Shown here in pieces: positions 28,690-38,161 of a stretch of DNA of 64,000 nucleotides. This DNA comes from Myxococcus eversor (GTDB taxonomy: Bacteria > Myxococcota > Myxococcia > Myxococcales > Myxococcaceae). Position 1 is the stretch's first letter. Each line of letters starts with the position of its first letter. Below the pieces are notes generated by a model that was given only the letters and a program-made list of their open reading frames with translations, was not told the origin of the DNA and did not search any database. Position numbers and translations under genes: made by a program. The DNA lies in contig NZ_JAAIXY010000013.1 of NCBI RefSeq assembly GCF_010894455.1, positions 124,001 to 188,000 of the forward strand, in the 5' to 3' direction.

Positions 28690-29955
28690 ATGTCGCTCGA
28701 ATCGCCTCGCCGTCGTTGGGTGACGCTCGTCGCGGGCGCCGCCGTGTCGTCGCTGCTGGGGTTGGGGGTCTGGTATCCCCCGCGCCCGCATGACGGCGTG
28801 GCGCCGGAATCACGAAGCCTGGCGCCTCCAGAGCCCGTGGTTCCCAGCGCGTCGGTGGTGGAGTCTCGGACGTCCATCGTCTCGACGTCCTCCGTGGAGG
28901 GGGTGCCGATGCCCAAGAGTGCCTCCGGAGAGGCCTTGGCGGCGGCACTGAACGAGGAACGGGTGGTGCTCGCCTCCAGCACCGTCATCGAGCGCCTGGA
29001 GATGGACCGACCCTGGGCCTGCGCTGGCGGGCAGGTCTCCCTGGCGGGCAGGGTGGGGGGCGCGCCGGAGTCAGGGGCGCTCTATCGATGGGTGTGGCCC
29101 GGAAGCGACTCCGCCGCGGAGCTGCATCCGGGGGCTCGACTCCAGTGGCGTGCGCCTGCGGCGCCGGGCACCTGTTTCGTGCGCTTCCAGGTGTGCAAGG
29201 ACCTGGGCGGGCGACGCGTGGGCGTGTTGGCCGAGCAGGTGCTCCGAATCGAGGTGCGTGATTGCGCGGGGGGCGCGGAACACGAGGCAGGCCAGTTGGA
29301 GGTATCCGTCACCCAACGCGCAAACGGCGCCTTCCTCTTCCGTGCTGTTCCTCCGGAGTCCGAATCGCCGACCGGCTATGCCTGGGACTTCGGTGACGGA
29401 CGCACCGCCGTCACCACGGGCCCCGAGGTCGAGCATGCCTATGACACCCGGATGTTGGAGTCGCTGGACGTCCGGACCTTCACGGTGCGGCTCACCGCCA
29501 GTCGACGAGCGGGCACCGCGCTGAGTGCCATCGCCTTCGTCGGTGTGCGCGGGCAGCCTCCGTCCGATGAACCGCCGCCAGCGACGCTCACGCTGTCACG
29601 CACGAGCGGGGATTCGGAGGTGTGGCGGAGCGAGGTGTCCGTGGGAGTTCCGGAGCAGGGCGGCGTCACCTGGGAGCGCGTGGAGAGGTTGACCCTTCAT
29701 TGGGACGACCAGGTGGAGGTGATGACGCGCGAGTGGCGCCAGGTCATCACGGTGGAAGAGGAGCTCGGCCGGGGTGGCTTCCGGGGCTTCGTCGTGGTTC
29801 GCCCGTCCGAGCTGGCGGCGACCGTGAAGCAGGTCGTGGATGTCCTTCACGGACGCGATGACAGCGGCGTCAAGGTCTCCCTGTCGTGGGCCTCCTTCAA
29901 GAGGGAGGCGCCGCCCGTGAAGCCCTCCGTCGAGGCTCGGCTTCCGCTCAAGTAG
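28690..29955 (+). CDS. Membrane-anchored PKD-domain protein
   Basis: The ATG at 28690 has GGAAG nine bases upstream; the GTG at 28672 sits too close to the previous stop's GGGG. The 421-aa protein has one N-terminal anchor helix (about 12-28) and a long Ser/Val-rich linker. It then has a beta domain with 'PGTCFVRFQVC' and a PKD domain with the 'YAWDFGDG' signature and its 'HAYD' strand. PKD domains mediate protein or sugar contact outside the cell. It lies 21 bases after the Vps62-like gene in the same direction, so they may be co-expressed. The C-terminal 130 residues are unrecognised. Confidence 0.75.
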   Translation: MSLESPRRRWVTLVAGAAVSSLLGLGVWYPPRPHDGVAPESRSLAPPEPVVPSASVVESRTSIVSTSSVEGVPMPKSASGEALAAALNEERVVLASSTVIERLEMDRPWACAGGQVSLAGRVGGAPESGALYRWVWPGSDSAAELHPGARLQWRAPAAPGTCFVRFQVCKDLGGRRVGVLAEQVLRIEVRDCAGGAEHEAGQLEVSVTQRANGAFLFRAVPPESESPTGYAWDFGDGRTAVTTGPEVEHAYDTRMLESLDVRTFTVRLTASRRAGTALSAIAFVGVRGQPPSDEPPPATLTLSRTSGDSEVWRSEVSVGVPEQGGVTWERVERLTLHWDDQVEVMTREWRQVITVEEELGRGGFRGFVVVRPSELAATVKQVVDVLHGRDDSGVKVSLSWASFKREAPPVKPSVEARLPLK

Positions 29956-29968
29956 GGTGTGCCTTGTC

Positions 29969-30640
29969 TCAGGAAAGGTACTTCGCCACCGCCGCCTCGA
30001 GGGACAGCCCTTCCCGAATCGCCCTGGCGGCCTGCGCGTACTTGCTCTGCGTCACCGGTACGCCATGGACGAAGTCCACCTCGGGCGTATAGAGCCCGGC
30101 TCCCATCGTCGGGTAGGCGAAGGGCGCGACGCGGACCAGGTCTGTTCTCAGTGATGTCTCGCCCGAGAAGGTCGGTACGCCAAACTCCGCCGAAGGGGCG
30201 AAGCCATATCGATTCGGTGCCGGGCAGTAAGCCTGTCCTCGAAGCAGCCACACCGTGGGCCACGGGACGAATACATTCCAGTTGCCGAAGGTGTAGTGGA
30301 CGCGCGCGAGCGAGCCCCTCGCGGGGGTGAAGTAGTCGCCTTGAGGAAGGGTGATGTTGGCTCCTCGGCAGGCCAGGGCATCCACGGGCGGTGGTGAATA
30401 GTCACCCATGTGTCCGTCGACCAGGAGGTAGTCGAGGATGTGGCGTGGGCGTGGAGGTGCCACGACGGGCGGCGAGAAGGCGCGGGGCGCGAGCTGGCAG
30501 ATGAGGATGGGGCTCATCATGCCCCGGCACTCGGGACATCGGGTTCTCGGTGATGCCCGAGGAGCGTCGTCCGGAGGGCCGAAGACCGGAGCGTCATCCC
30601 CTTGCTCTGTGTGGCCACACTGCAGGCAGCGCATCGCCAT
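29969..30640 (-). CDS. Zinc-ribbon protein of unknown function (223 aa)
   Basis: Translation most likely starts at the ATG at 30640 with GGGGGG before it, giving 'MAMRCLQCG'. Two CxxC pairs (Cys5/Cys8 and Cys35/Cys38) form a zinc ribbon around a 26-residue loop. The rest has beta strands and a C-terminal helix ('YAQAARAIREGL'); no motif recognised. No signal peptide, so it is cytosolic. The frame is open to 30931, but that part is not convincing as protein. The 291-base gap 30641-30931 holds no other gene I can support. Confidence 0.65.
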   Translation of the reverse strand: MAMRCLQCGHTEQGDDAPVFGPPDDAPRASPRTRCPECRGMMSPILICQLAPRAFSPPVVAPPRPRHILDYLLVDGHMGDYSPPPVDALACRGANITLPQGDYFTPARGSLARVHYTFGNWNVFVPWPTVWLLRGQAYCPAPNRYGFAPSAEFGVPTFSGETSLRTDLVRVAPFAYPTMGAGLYTPEVDFVHGVPVTQSKYAQAARAIREGLSLEAAVAKYLS

Positions 30641-30931
30641 GATGAAGTTCCCCCCGGCACGCTCGCGGTTCGCGAGGACGCCCCTGGCTCCCGCCGGAGC
30701 TCGTGAGGACCTGTGCATGGCGCACGCCAGCACTTCATCCCGTCGCCACCCTGGCGGGAGCGCTCCGTGCGTCATGCCTGTCGCCCGCACCGGCGAGAGA
30801 CATTGCGTTTCGGGAGAACGCCGCCGCGTTCCCAGGGGACGCGGCATGTGATGTCTCCCCAAGCGCGCGGATGAGCGGCACGCGGGGGCGAGGTGATGAG
30901 CGTGTGAGTCGCCCGAGGGCCGTGTGGGCAC

Positions 30932-31846
30932 TCAGGGCTCGAGCAGGTTCTGGTAGATGCGCCTCACCTTCCTGGCATCGTTCGCGCTCATGGACTCCAC
31001 GCGGCCGATGACGTTCAGGTAGTCCTCATCCTTGGTCCTGATGGTGATGGCGGTATTGGTGACTCCGAACGCGTTCTTGTCGTAGTGCATGACGGAGCGG
31101 TAGTCGTACTCGGTATCGTAGACGTCGGAGCGCGAGGCGGGGACGATCTGGAACTGCGGCCCTCGGCCCTTCTGGATGTTGTCCCAGATGATGCGCACGA
31201 ACTGGTTCCGGTCGTAGCGAGACTGCTCGTGCCACAGGCCGACGGCGTGCAGCAGCTCGTGGATGATGATGTCGTGATAGAAGCAGCTCGCCTGCTGGGT
31301 GTCCATGAGTGACAGCTCCTGCACGCCGCCCACCCTGCCCGGGCCCGCATCGTAATAGCAACCATCTTTCGTCTTGATGATCCTGACGAAGTCCTTCTCG
31401 TCGGTGCGGTGGACGAAGCGCACCCCTGTCCTGTCCTTGATCTCCTTCATGGCCTGGGTGATCATCTTCTCCTGGGCCGATGTGAAGACATTGGACACCA
31501 CGTAGGGAATCTTCCCCTCCGGCCAGCGCAGGCTGCCCTGGGGAATGCCATTGAACTGGGAGACTTCCAGGGCTTGCTTCAGCGCGCTCGGGCTCTCAGA
31601 CGCGCGGCCCACGAGGATATCTCCATCGAGCAGGAGCAGGCCGTTGCGCTCGACCACTGGGACGTCCAGTGCTTCCGCCTCCCCGAACGCCTCCACCTGG
31701 GCCAGTTGAAGCCGGTCGCTGTCCATGAGCTGACCTGGCCTGAGTCTGGGGCCAGAGGCAGCCTCCTCGGCTTCGGGGCCACAGGCCAGGACGGTCGCGA
31801 GGACCCAGGGAAGAAGGCACAGCGACTTCGCGAATGCAGACTTCAT
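30932..31846 (-). CDS. Astacin-type zinc metalloprotease (lipoprotein)
   Basis: This is a 304-aa metalloprotease of family M12A. The zinc site is H196-E-L-L-H-A-V-G-L-W-H206, followed by 'EQSRYDR' and the Met-turn 'SVMHY' (251-255, whose Tyr is the fifth ligand). The propeptide-like part (about 22-105) precedes the catalytic domain. A cysteine pair typical of astacins is present ('DGCYYD' and 'ASCFYHD'). The signal ends in 'LACG' (Cys22), so it is probably lipid-anchored. Predicted to act outside the inner membrane as an endopeptidase. Confidence 0.93.
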   Translation of the reverse strand: MKSAFAKSLCLLPWVLATVLACGPEAEEAASGPRLRPGQLMDSDRLQLAQVEAFGEAEALDVPVVERNGLLLLDGDILVGRASESPSALKQALEVSQFNGIPQGSLRWPEGKIPYVVSNVFTSAQEKMITQAMKEIKDRTGVRFVHRTDEKDFVRIIKTKDGCYYDAGPGRVGGVQELSLMDTQQASCFYHDIIIHELLHAVGLWHEQSRYDRNQFVRIIWDNIQKGRGPQFQIVPASRSDVYDTEYDYRSVMHYDKNAFGVTNTAITIRTKDEDYLNVIGRVESMSANDARKVRRIYQNLLEP

Positions 31847-32091
31847 GAAGGGCTCCGGGAAAGGGACGCAGCAGCGCGGTCATATCACCCCCTGGGACAG
31901 CCACGCGCTGGCCCGTGGCTCCGTGCGCCTGGGGACTGATGGTGTGAGTGATGTTGTCCCGTGAGGCTGGACTTGAATCGTGAGTCCGGTGTCTGTCTTT
32001 GGTTTGAAGGCGGTTCGCGCGCCCGTGCCTTGGTTGCGCGACGGGACGGGAGCACGCAGGCTCCTCCTTCATGAACCCGGAGACATCATCG

Positions 32092-32634
32092 ATGAGCTCC
32101 AGGAACGTCGTCCTTCCTCTCTGTCTGGCACTGTTCGCGTGTCACTCAGAGGGGGAGCCCGTCACGCCACCCCTCGATGGAGACTCCTGCTACGAGCATG
32201 TCCGACGCCTCTCTGCTCATGACCGGGTGCTCTCCACCCGCCTGGACCACAAGTCCCGGGCCGCGAAAGAAGCCCAGGACGCCGCGCGGTTCGTCTCCGT
32301 CATGCTCGACTCCCGGGAGAACGGTGACTGGTACGCCTGCGGGATGACCCGTGCCTGGGTCACCGAGGTGTTCGAGGGGCTGGAGCGACAGTATTCCGAG
32401 TACCGCATCTACCAGAGCTACGCCGATGCCTACAGCCTCAGCGCCTGGCTCTCCGACAGCACCGAGGGCCTCTTCGAGCCGGACACGGGTGAACTCATCA
32501 CGGACCTCCTGCTGGGGGACCGCGACTACCGGCTGGAGGTCCTGGACGTGGTGCTTCCCGGGGACGAGCGCGCCCTGCGGGACGGTTGCGCGGAGAATGC
32601 TCTCATCCTCGATGCCGCCATCCTGAATCCGTGA
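32092..32634 (+). CDS. Small lipoprotein, unknown function (180 aa)
   Basis: ATG 32092 has GGAG nine bases upstream and leads straight into the signal 'SRNVVLPLCLALFAC' with lipobox 'LFAC'. The alternative start at 32071 has no ribosome site. The mature protein is mostly helical and acidic, with three cysteines ('DSCYEHV', 'WYACGMT', 'DGCAENA'). No family recognised. It is divergent from the astacin gene across 245 bases and convergent with the AraC gene. Confidence 0.72.
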   Translation: MSSRNVVLPLCLALFACHSEGEPVTPPLDGDSCYEHVRRLSAHDRVLSTRLDHKSRAAKEAQDAARFVSVMLDSRENGDWYACGMTRAWVTEVFEGLERQYSEYRIYQSYADAYSLSAWLSDSTEGLFEPDTGELITDLLLGDRDYRLEVLDVVLPGDERALRDGCAENALILDAAILNP

Positions 32635-32658
32635 GGCGACCTCCAGGCTCAATCGCTT

Positions 32659-33633
32659 CTACCTGGTGGCGGGTCCTCCGCCTCGCCTTGCTGGGCCATC
32701 GCTGAGGCGCAGGGCGCCGGCGGAGCGCATCAGCTCTCGCAGCGCGGAGGGAGGAACGTCGTTGTATCTGCGAAACGTCCTGGTGAAGTGCGCCTGGTCG
32801 GAGAATCCCGTGCAGAACGCGACGTCCGTGAGAGTCAGGCTCGAATCGCCCAGCAGCCCCTGCGCGGCGTCGACCCGCGAGCGCTGCAGCGTCTCCGAGA
32901 ACGTCGTCCCTTCCTCTTGCAAGGCGCGTTGAAGGGTGCGGCGGGACAGGGCGAGCCGCTGCGCGCTCTCCACGAGCGTCCAGGGGTGCAGCAGGTCGCC
33001 GTCCATGAGTCGCTGGAGTCGGTCGCGAACCTGCCCTGTCGCTCCCTTCGTTGACGCTTCGCTCACGGGCGCGGGAGCCCGCCGCGCGGGCTTCCACGAG
33101 AAGGTGGCCACGTCGGTGACCGCGGGCAGCTTCCTGGGAGCGAGCCTGGAGGCCCCACCGTGGATGACGACGGCCGCGCCGGAGGCGGACGCGAGCGACA
33201 GTTTCAGTCCCGTGAAACCCGCGGTCTCCAGGATGGCGATGAGGACGCCCCAGACGAACAGGTCGTTGACGACGCGAATCCGCCCGCCGTCGATGGCCAC
33301 GTGGCGCAGCGTCATCCGGGCGCGAGCGAGGTCATGCTCGACGAGTCGTGTCCGGTGCCGGGAGTGCATGAAGCGCTCGAGCGTGCTCCACCGCTCCACC
33401 GTCTGCAGGGGCGTCCGCGCCGCGCAGAGCGCACGCAGCACGGGGTGTGAGGACAGGGCCCGCAGCGCCCGGCCGAGCTCCAGCACGGGGCGCCACCCAT
33501 GGGCGTCCATGACGTCCTGGAGGATGGCGACCTTGTCGCGACCCTCGGTGGGAATCCCCGGGTAGTCCCGCGCGACGACGGCTTTCAGCACGGCACTCAG
33601 GGCCGCGCTCGTCATGACGCCTTGGTCCTCCAT
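32659..33633 (-). CDS. AraC-family transcription regulator
   Basis: This is a 324-aa regulator. Its N-terminal about 200 residues fit the 'arabinose-binding-like' domain of OruR-type regulators ('HPVLRALCAARTPLQTVERW'). The C-terminal 100 residues carry the double helix-turn-helix of AraC proteins ('WTLVESAQRLALSRRTLQR', then 'LTDVAFCTGFSDQAHFTRTF'). It lies 13 bases downstream of the DJ-1/PfpI gene on the same strand, so the two form one unit. Start 33633 was chosen because GAGG lies upstream; 33615 is also possible. Target genes are not visible, though the DJ-1 gene is the natural guess. Confidence 0.92.
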   Translation of the reverse strand: MEDQGVMTSAALSAVLKAVVARDYPGIPTEGRDKVAILQDVMDAHGWRPVLELGRALRALSSHPVLRALCAARTPLQTVERWSTLERFMHSRHRTRLVEHDLARARMTLRHVAIDGGRIRVVNDLFVWGVLIAILETAGFTGLKLSLASASGAAVVIHGGASRLAPRKLPAVTDVATFSWKPARRAPAPVSEASTKGATGQVRDRLQRLMDGDLLHPWTLVESAQRLALSRRTLQRALQEEGTTFSETLQRSRVDAAQGLLGDSSLTLTDVAFCTGFSDQAHFTRTFRRYNDVPPSALRELMRSAGALRLSDGPARRGGGPATR

Positions 33634-33646
33634 GGTCAGCAGGTCC

Positions 33647-34591
33647 TCAGGGAGCGGCGTCCGGAGCCGCGCTGGCTTCCAGCTCGCACCGCCCCGCGTT
33701 GCGCAAGTCCGTGAGCGCGGCGAGGAAGAGCGCATTGAAGTCAGCGCCGGAGAAGGGGTTCTGGCTCGTCACCAGGTTGCAGTCTCTCACGGCACGCGAA
33801 CGGCCTGGGAACGCCGTCTCATGTGCATAGCCCGCCTCGTCGAGCTGGTCTCCGATGCCTCGCACCTGTGCGCGCGCGCCCATGACGAACGTCTCGATGT
33901 ACCACTCCTCGAAGCCAGACACGGAGGTGACGCGCCGCCCCGAGAAGGGACTCTGCTCCGCGGGCAGTCGCGCCAGGAGCGCGGGTGCATGGCACACGAG
34001 CCCCACGGGGCGGGCGGTCGCCCCGAAGTCGACGAGCAGGCCGTGCAACTCCGCGTTGTCGAGCAGGTCCACCATGACGCCCTGTCCTCCGGGGATGAGG
34101 AGGGCCTGGAACGTCTCCGCGCGCGCTCGGGCCTCCGCCAGGGGAAGCGGCGTCTGGAGTTGGGGAAGCCCTGCCACCAGGGCCTGGGCTTCAGCGAGCG
34201 CCTCGGGGCGCTCCTTCCAGTACGACGGCTTCAGGCCCTCTGGGTCGAACGCGGGCCTCTGCCCGCCCGGCGTCGCGAGCACCACCTCGTAGCCCGCGTC
34301 GACGAGCGCTCGGTAGGGCTCGTAGAACTCATTCAGGAAGACGCCCGTCGGGCGGGTGCTGCCATCCGCGAGCTTCTGCTCGGAGGCGGCGGAGAGGATC
34401 ATCAGCACCGCCCCGGGCGCCTGGACCTCCGCGGGCGGGAGGGGGGCGGAGGGAAAGACGAGACGACGGGTGGGCGTCGTGGCACAGCCGCACGCGCCGG
34501 CGAAGCAGGCGAGCGCGAGTGAGACGAACCACCACGTCAGCGTCCTCCCGACGCGGAAGGCGGCAGACGGGGGCGAACCGGGGGCATCCAT
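33647..34591 (-). CDS. Exported DJ-1/PfpI-type protein
   Basis: This is a 314-aa class I glutamine-amidotransferase-fold protein. A perfect AGGAGG precedes the ATG at 34591. It begins with 'GRTLTWWFVSLALACFAGAC', an export signal with a possible lipid site at 'FAGAC' (Cys34). The nucleophile elbow is L-V-C200-H-A-P, as in Hsp31/PfpI proteins, with a strand 'ALLIPGGQGVM' before it. DJ-1 relatives act as glyoxalases, chaperones or amidases, and an exported form is unusual. It is co-transcribed with the AraC gene just downstream. Confidence 0.85.
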   Translation of the reverse strand: MDAPGSPPSAAFRVGRTLTWWFVSLALACFAGACGCATTPTRRLVFPSAPLPPAEVQAPGAVLMILSAASEQKLADGSTRPTGVFLNEFYEPYRALVDAGYEVVLATPGGQRPAFDPEGLKPSYWKERPEALAEAQALVAGLPQLQTPLPLAEARARAETFQALLIPGGQGVMVDLLDNAELHGLLVDFGATARPVGLVCHAPALLARLPAEQSPFSGRRVTSVSGFEEWYIETFVMGARAQVRGIGDQLDEAGYAHETAFPGRSRAVRDCNLVTSQNPFSGADFNALFLAALTDLRNAGRCELEASAAPDAAP

Positions 34592-34679
34592 GCAAGTCCT
34601 CCTGGTGACAGCTTCATCGCCAGGGTAGGGGCGCGAGCACGCTCGGGCTTGAACGAATGCGCCAATCCGCGCGGGGGCC

Positions 34680-36056
34680 TCAGGCGAACGACTTGAAGTA
34701 GTTCGCCATGATGGCGGGATGGTCCGAGTAGAACTTCCCATCCAGGGTGCGGGACAGCGACACCGTGTCTTCGCCTCTCAGGTTCATGGACTCGGTCGCG
34801 ACCTGCGCGCTGTTGGCAATCAACCCACCCATGTAGTTGTTCTTCGCATTGGTGTTGGAGTGGGACAGCGTATAGACGGGCTTGATGGTGTTGTCCGAGA
34901 CGGACTCGAAGGAGAAGCGGTTCGGGAAGAACCCGCCGTTCAGCTCGAACGAGTCCATGTTCAGGTCACCCAGCAGCGCGTCGACCTCGTTGTCCCGTGC
35001 GAACTGGCCCACCTCCTCGAGCGCCTCCTGCTTCTTGGTGGGGGACGAGAAGCCCGTGTAGGCCGCGTCGAGGTGAACGCCGGCGACTTCGAAATAGACG
35101 CGGAACTCGGGCACGATTTTCTGGACGCAGAGCCACTTCTCATCGTGTTTGACGCCCGGGCGGACGAGCGTCCTCGCGTGGTACATGACTTGGGTGATGT
35201 ATTTCTCGTCGATCAGCACGTAGGCGGCGATCTCATTCTTCGCGTCGACCTGAGGGTCGAGCAGCGCGCGGATGCTGCCGACCTTCCGGTACTTGAGCTC
35301 AGGGCAGGGCTGGAGGACTGAGGGGAACGGAGCGTCCTTGAGCTCTTCCGAGAGGAAGATGACCTCGGGAACGAGCCGGCTCAGTTGCACATGCACGTCG
35401 ATGGGGCTGGCGGCATGGAGCCGCTTCCACTCCACGGAGTTCGTGCACGCCATGATGTGCTTGAGCACGATGTTGTTGTAGCCGGCCAGGATCTCCGATT
35501 CATCCAGGGGCGTCGACTTGGCCTCGAAGACCTGCTGACCGGGATAGGGCTTGGTGTTGAACGATGGGAGCGCCTGGGTCGCCGCCAGGTTCGAGCTGGG
35601 TGCGAAGATGTTGTTGCCCAGGGGAACGAAGTCCGCCTGGAAGGTCCCTTGCTTCGCGTTGTTCCGGTAGAAGTTGTTCCCCGCATCGAAGGGGATGAAG
35701 AGCGTCATGCATTGCATGCGCATGACGCTGGGCGGGACGTACTGCGCCGTGTCGTCGACCACGGTGGGCGTCTCGATGGTCATCTCCGTCTCGAAGACTC
35801 CCCCCGAGATATCTGACAACGACTCCGCGGACTGGGTGCGCCGGAGCTTGTGCCGGCCCTTCGAGACGCCGGTGAGTCGCGTGGAGGCCTGGCCGACCCT
35901 TCGCTTGTGGTGGTCCAGCTTGCTGCCCTGGTACTTGTAGTCGTCCTGCTTGGGTCGCCTCCCGGCGATGAGGGCGCTGCACTTCCTGCAGACCTTCCTG
36001 CTCTCGAAGCTGAAGACGAACGCGTTCTGATGACACCTCTGGCACTTGATGAGCAT
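34680..36056 (-). CDS. Zinc-ribbon protein with a diverged EEP nuclease/phosphatase domain
   Basis: The 458-aa protein has no signal peptide. The N-terminal ribbon uses Cys5/Cys8 and Cys23/Cys26. A basic stretch (about 40-75, 'HHKRRVGQ', 'KGRHKLRR') follows and could bind nucleic acid. In the C-terminal half three EEP-fold landmarks are visible: 'GVHLD' (326-330), GDLN (363-366) and SDH (444-446). An acidic residue at 'SEE' (237-239) sits where the metal-binding Glu could be. The usual first motif (WN) is not apparent, so the active site may be altered. GAGG precedes the ATG. It is single-gene. Its role is unknown; a DNA- or RNA-linked function is inference. Confidence 0.65.
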   Translation of the reverse strand: MLIKCQRCHQNAFVFSFESRKVCRKCSALIAGRRPKQDDYKYQGSKLDHHKRRVGQASTRLTGVSKGRHKLRRTQSAESLSDISGGVFETEMTIETPTVVDDTAQYVPPSVMRMQCMTLFIPFDAGNNFYRNNAKQGTFQADFVPLGNNIFAPSSNLAATQALPSFNTKPYPGQQVFEAKSTPLDESEILAGYNNIVLKHIMACTNSVEWKRLHAASPIDVHVQLSRLVPEVIFLSEELKDAPFPSVLQPCPELKYRKVGSIRALLDPQVDAKNEIAAYVLIDEKYITQVMYHARTLVRPGVKHDEKWLCVQKIVPEFRVYFEVAGVHLDAAYTGFSSPTKKQEALEEVGQFARDNEVDALLGDLNMDSFELNGGFFPNRFSFESVSDNTIKPVYTLSHSNTNAKNNYMGGLIANSAQVATESMNLRGEDTVSLSRTLDGKFYSDHPAIMANYFKSFA

Positions 36057-36435
36057 GCTGCCTCGTTGTCACCGGGGGGGAGGGGGCCGCGACAGCGCGG
36101 TGATTCGGGGTCACGGTCGCGCGGGCGCACTTTGCAGCCACCGTGCCGGTAGCTGTCGCAGGGGCTGACTCGGCGCTGCGCGGTCCACCGGAAGCCCGCA
36201 GGCAGCTCGCCTCCCCGCCGGTTGCGTCCAGGGCCGACGCTGGTGCGTCCTGGCGCTACGCGAGCCGCGGTGCTCCCGTCAGCCCGAGGACGATGTGCGG
36301 GCTCGGAGAGTCGTCACGCGGTGTCACCGGTCGTGAAGATTCGACGCGGGTGGGTGAGGGGCTTTCGGAGGCCTGCTCGTTCTCCTCGGGAGGAAGCGAC
36401 CCATTTCGGGTGCCTTCCGTGAAGGAGCTCCGACC
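36057..36435. other. Intergenic gap of 379 bases
   Basis: The gap lies between two divergent genes, the zinc-ribbon EEP protein and the di-CxxCH lipoprotein. Both strands must carry a promoter here, but no clear -35/-10 pair, dyad or RNA element stands out. Only the GAAGGAG ribosome site before 36436 is evident. Confidence 0.5.
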
Positions 36436-38001
36436 ATGCCGCCGCTCTCGTTCCGGCGCCTCGTGTTGTCCTGCCTCGCGTTGCTGGCCGCCTCGGGTTG
36501 TATGACGGGGCCTCACAACGGCACCACCACCGGGGACTCGGTGATTGGCGAGACGTTCCTGTTCGAGGGCTACTACCCCGAGCCGAGCACCCCCGTGTCC
36601 CTCCAGGTCTTGAGGGAGCCCCATCTGGACCCGACGGTGGAGTCGAACTGGCAGCAGTTCGCCACGTCCATCACCACCACCACGCCCACTCCGTTCAACC
36701 GCCCCGAGCCCCTCTACCACTGGAGCGTCACGGCCGCGCCCGTCCCCAACTCCCTCTTCTCCGCGCGCTGGCCCTCGGGCGGACTGGTGAAGGTGCGCGC
36801 CGTCGCCATGGACCCGGATGGGCAGACGGTCCTCTACACGTTCGACGACATCACCTACGCGGACTGCTTCACCCAGAACGCCACCCAGCCCTGGAACACC
36901 CTGGGCACCGAGTGTCAGGGCCTGGGCCTCAACCGCTCCGCGCTGGTGTCCACGCGGCTCAACCCCGTGGACCGGCCCATCGCGCAGAGGCCCGAGTTCC
37001 TGGGGCGCAAGTCGCCGGGACTGGGCGCCGCGGAGACGCAGCAGTACTACGCGCAAATCCAGGCGCCGGGGACGCTGGAGGCCTTTCGTTCCATCTATGG
37101 CTTCGCCGCTGGGGGCGATGTCACGGCCACCTACTACAACGACGGGGACCTGGGACTGGGGCGGGAGATGCATTGCAAGCCGTTCGCGGTCCCCCCGTCA
37201 CAGGTAGGCCTGGCCTGCTACGTGAGGAACTACGGCGTGCTCGACGGCGAGCCCATCTTCGGTGGCAGCTCCGCCTCCGCGCTCCAGGACGCGGTGGCCC
37301 GGACGAACTCCTTCGCCACCGTGGCCATGACGTTCACGCCCCCCGCCAACGCCGCCAACAGCGTGAAGTTCATGGTGTACGACGCCGCGGGCGTCTTGAC
37401 GCCCACCGCGAAGCTCGACAACACCGGCTTCAACACCTTCGTGCCCGGCAACTGTCTGTCATGCCATGGCATCAAGGCGAACTATGACGCGGCCACCAAC
37501 TCCGTGGTGGGGCGGGCGCAATTCCTCCCCTTCGACGTCTTCAGCTTCCGCTATTCCACCGCCACGGGCTTCACCCAGTCAGCCCAGGCGGACGCCCTGC
37601 GGCGCCTCAATCACCTGGTCACCCTGACGGGGCCCTCTGACGGCATCCGCGAGTTCATCGAGGGCACCTACGCGCCCAAGCTGGTCTCCGACGTCACGGC
37701 GGTGGCCAATGACACCTATGTGCCTCCCAACTGGACGAACACCAAGCAGAAGGGACTGGGGCTCTACCGAGGCGTCGTGAAGCCCTACTGCCGCACCTGC
37801 CACATGTCCTCCACCGACACCAACCTCGACTTCCTGGACCAGGCGGACTTCAACCTCTACTCGGGGGCCATCAAGGTGGATGTGTGTGGCGCGGACCACT
37901 CCATGCCCAACGCCGAGCACGTCATGAAGAAGTTCTGGAAGAGCGGCGCCCGCGCCTATCTGGACCTGGGATTGGACATGCAATCCCCCTGCGGCCCCTG
38001 A
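36436..38001 (+). CDS. Lipoprotein with two CxxCH haem motifs
   Basis: This is a 521-aa outer-envelope lipoprotein with signal ending 'LAASGC' (Cys22) and a good GAAGGAG site. Two c-type haem motifs are present, C340-L-S-C-H and C452-R-T-C-H, each preceded by loop-rich sequence. This fits a dihaem cytochrome-like electron carrier or peroxidase-type protein. About 310 residues before the first motif form a beta-rich domain. Assembly would need the Ccm machinery, which is not in this window. An alternative is a cysteine-rich protein without haem. It stands alone. Confidence 0.75.
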   Translation: MPPLSFRRLVLSCLALLAASGCMTGPHNGTTTGDSVIGETFLFEGYYPEPSTPVSLQVLREPHLDPTVESNWQQFATSITTTTPTPFNRPEPLYHWSVTAAPVPNSLFSARWPSGGLVKVRAVAMDPDGQTVLYTFDDITYADCFTQNATQPWNTLGTECQGLGLNRSALVSTRLNPVDRPIAQRPEFLGRKSPGLGAAETQQYYAQIQAPGTLEAFRSIYGFAAGGDVTATYYNDGDLGLGREMHCKPFAVPPSQVGLACYVRNYGVLDGEPIFGGSSASALQDAVARTNSFATVAMTFTPPANAANSVKFMVYDAAGVLTPTAKLDNTGFNTFVPGNCLSCHGIKANYDAATNSVVGRAQFLPFDVFSFRYSTATGFTQSAQADALRRLNHLVTLTGPSDGIREFIEGTYAPKLVSDVTAVANDTYVPPNWTNTKQKGLGLYRGVVKPYCRTCHMSSTDTNLDFLDQADFNLYSGAIKVDVCGADHSMPNAEHVMKKFWKSGARAYLDLGLDMQSPCGP

Positions 38002-38161
38002 GGGGTGGCGGCGCTGGGGCTCGCGAGGGCGGGAAGATTTCTCGCGCCGGTCATTCTCGACTCGCAGCCCCGTTGAAGCGCAACCACACCCCACACCGCC
38101 GCGGGCCGCGGCAGGGTGACCACCGCCAGCGACCAGCCGCTGACCTGCTACGGACTTTCCG

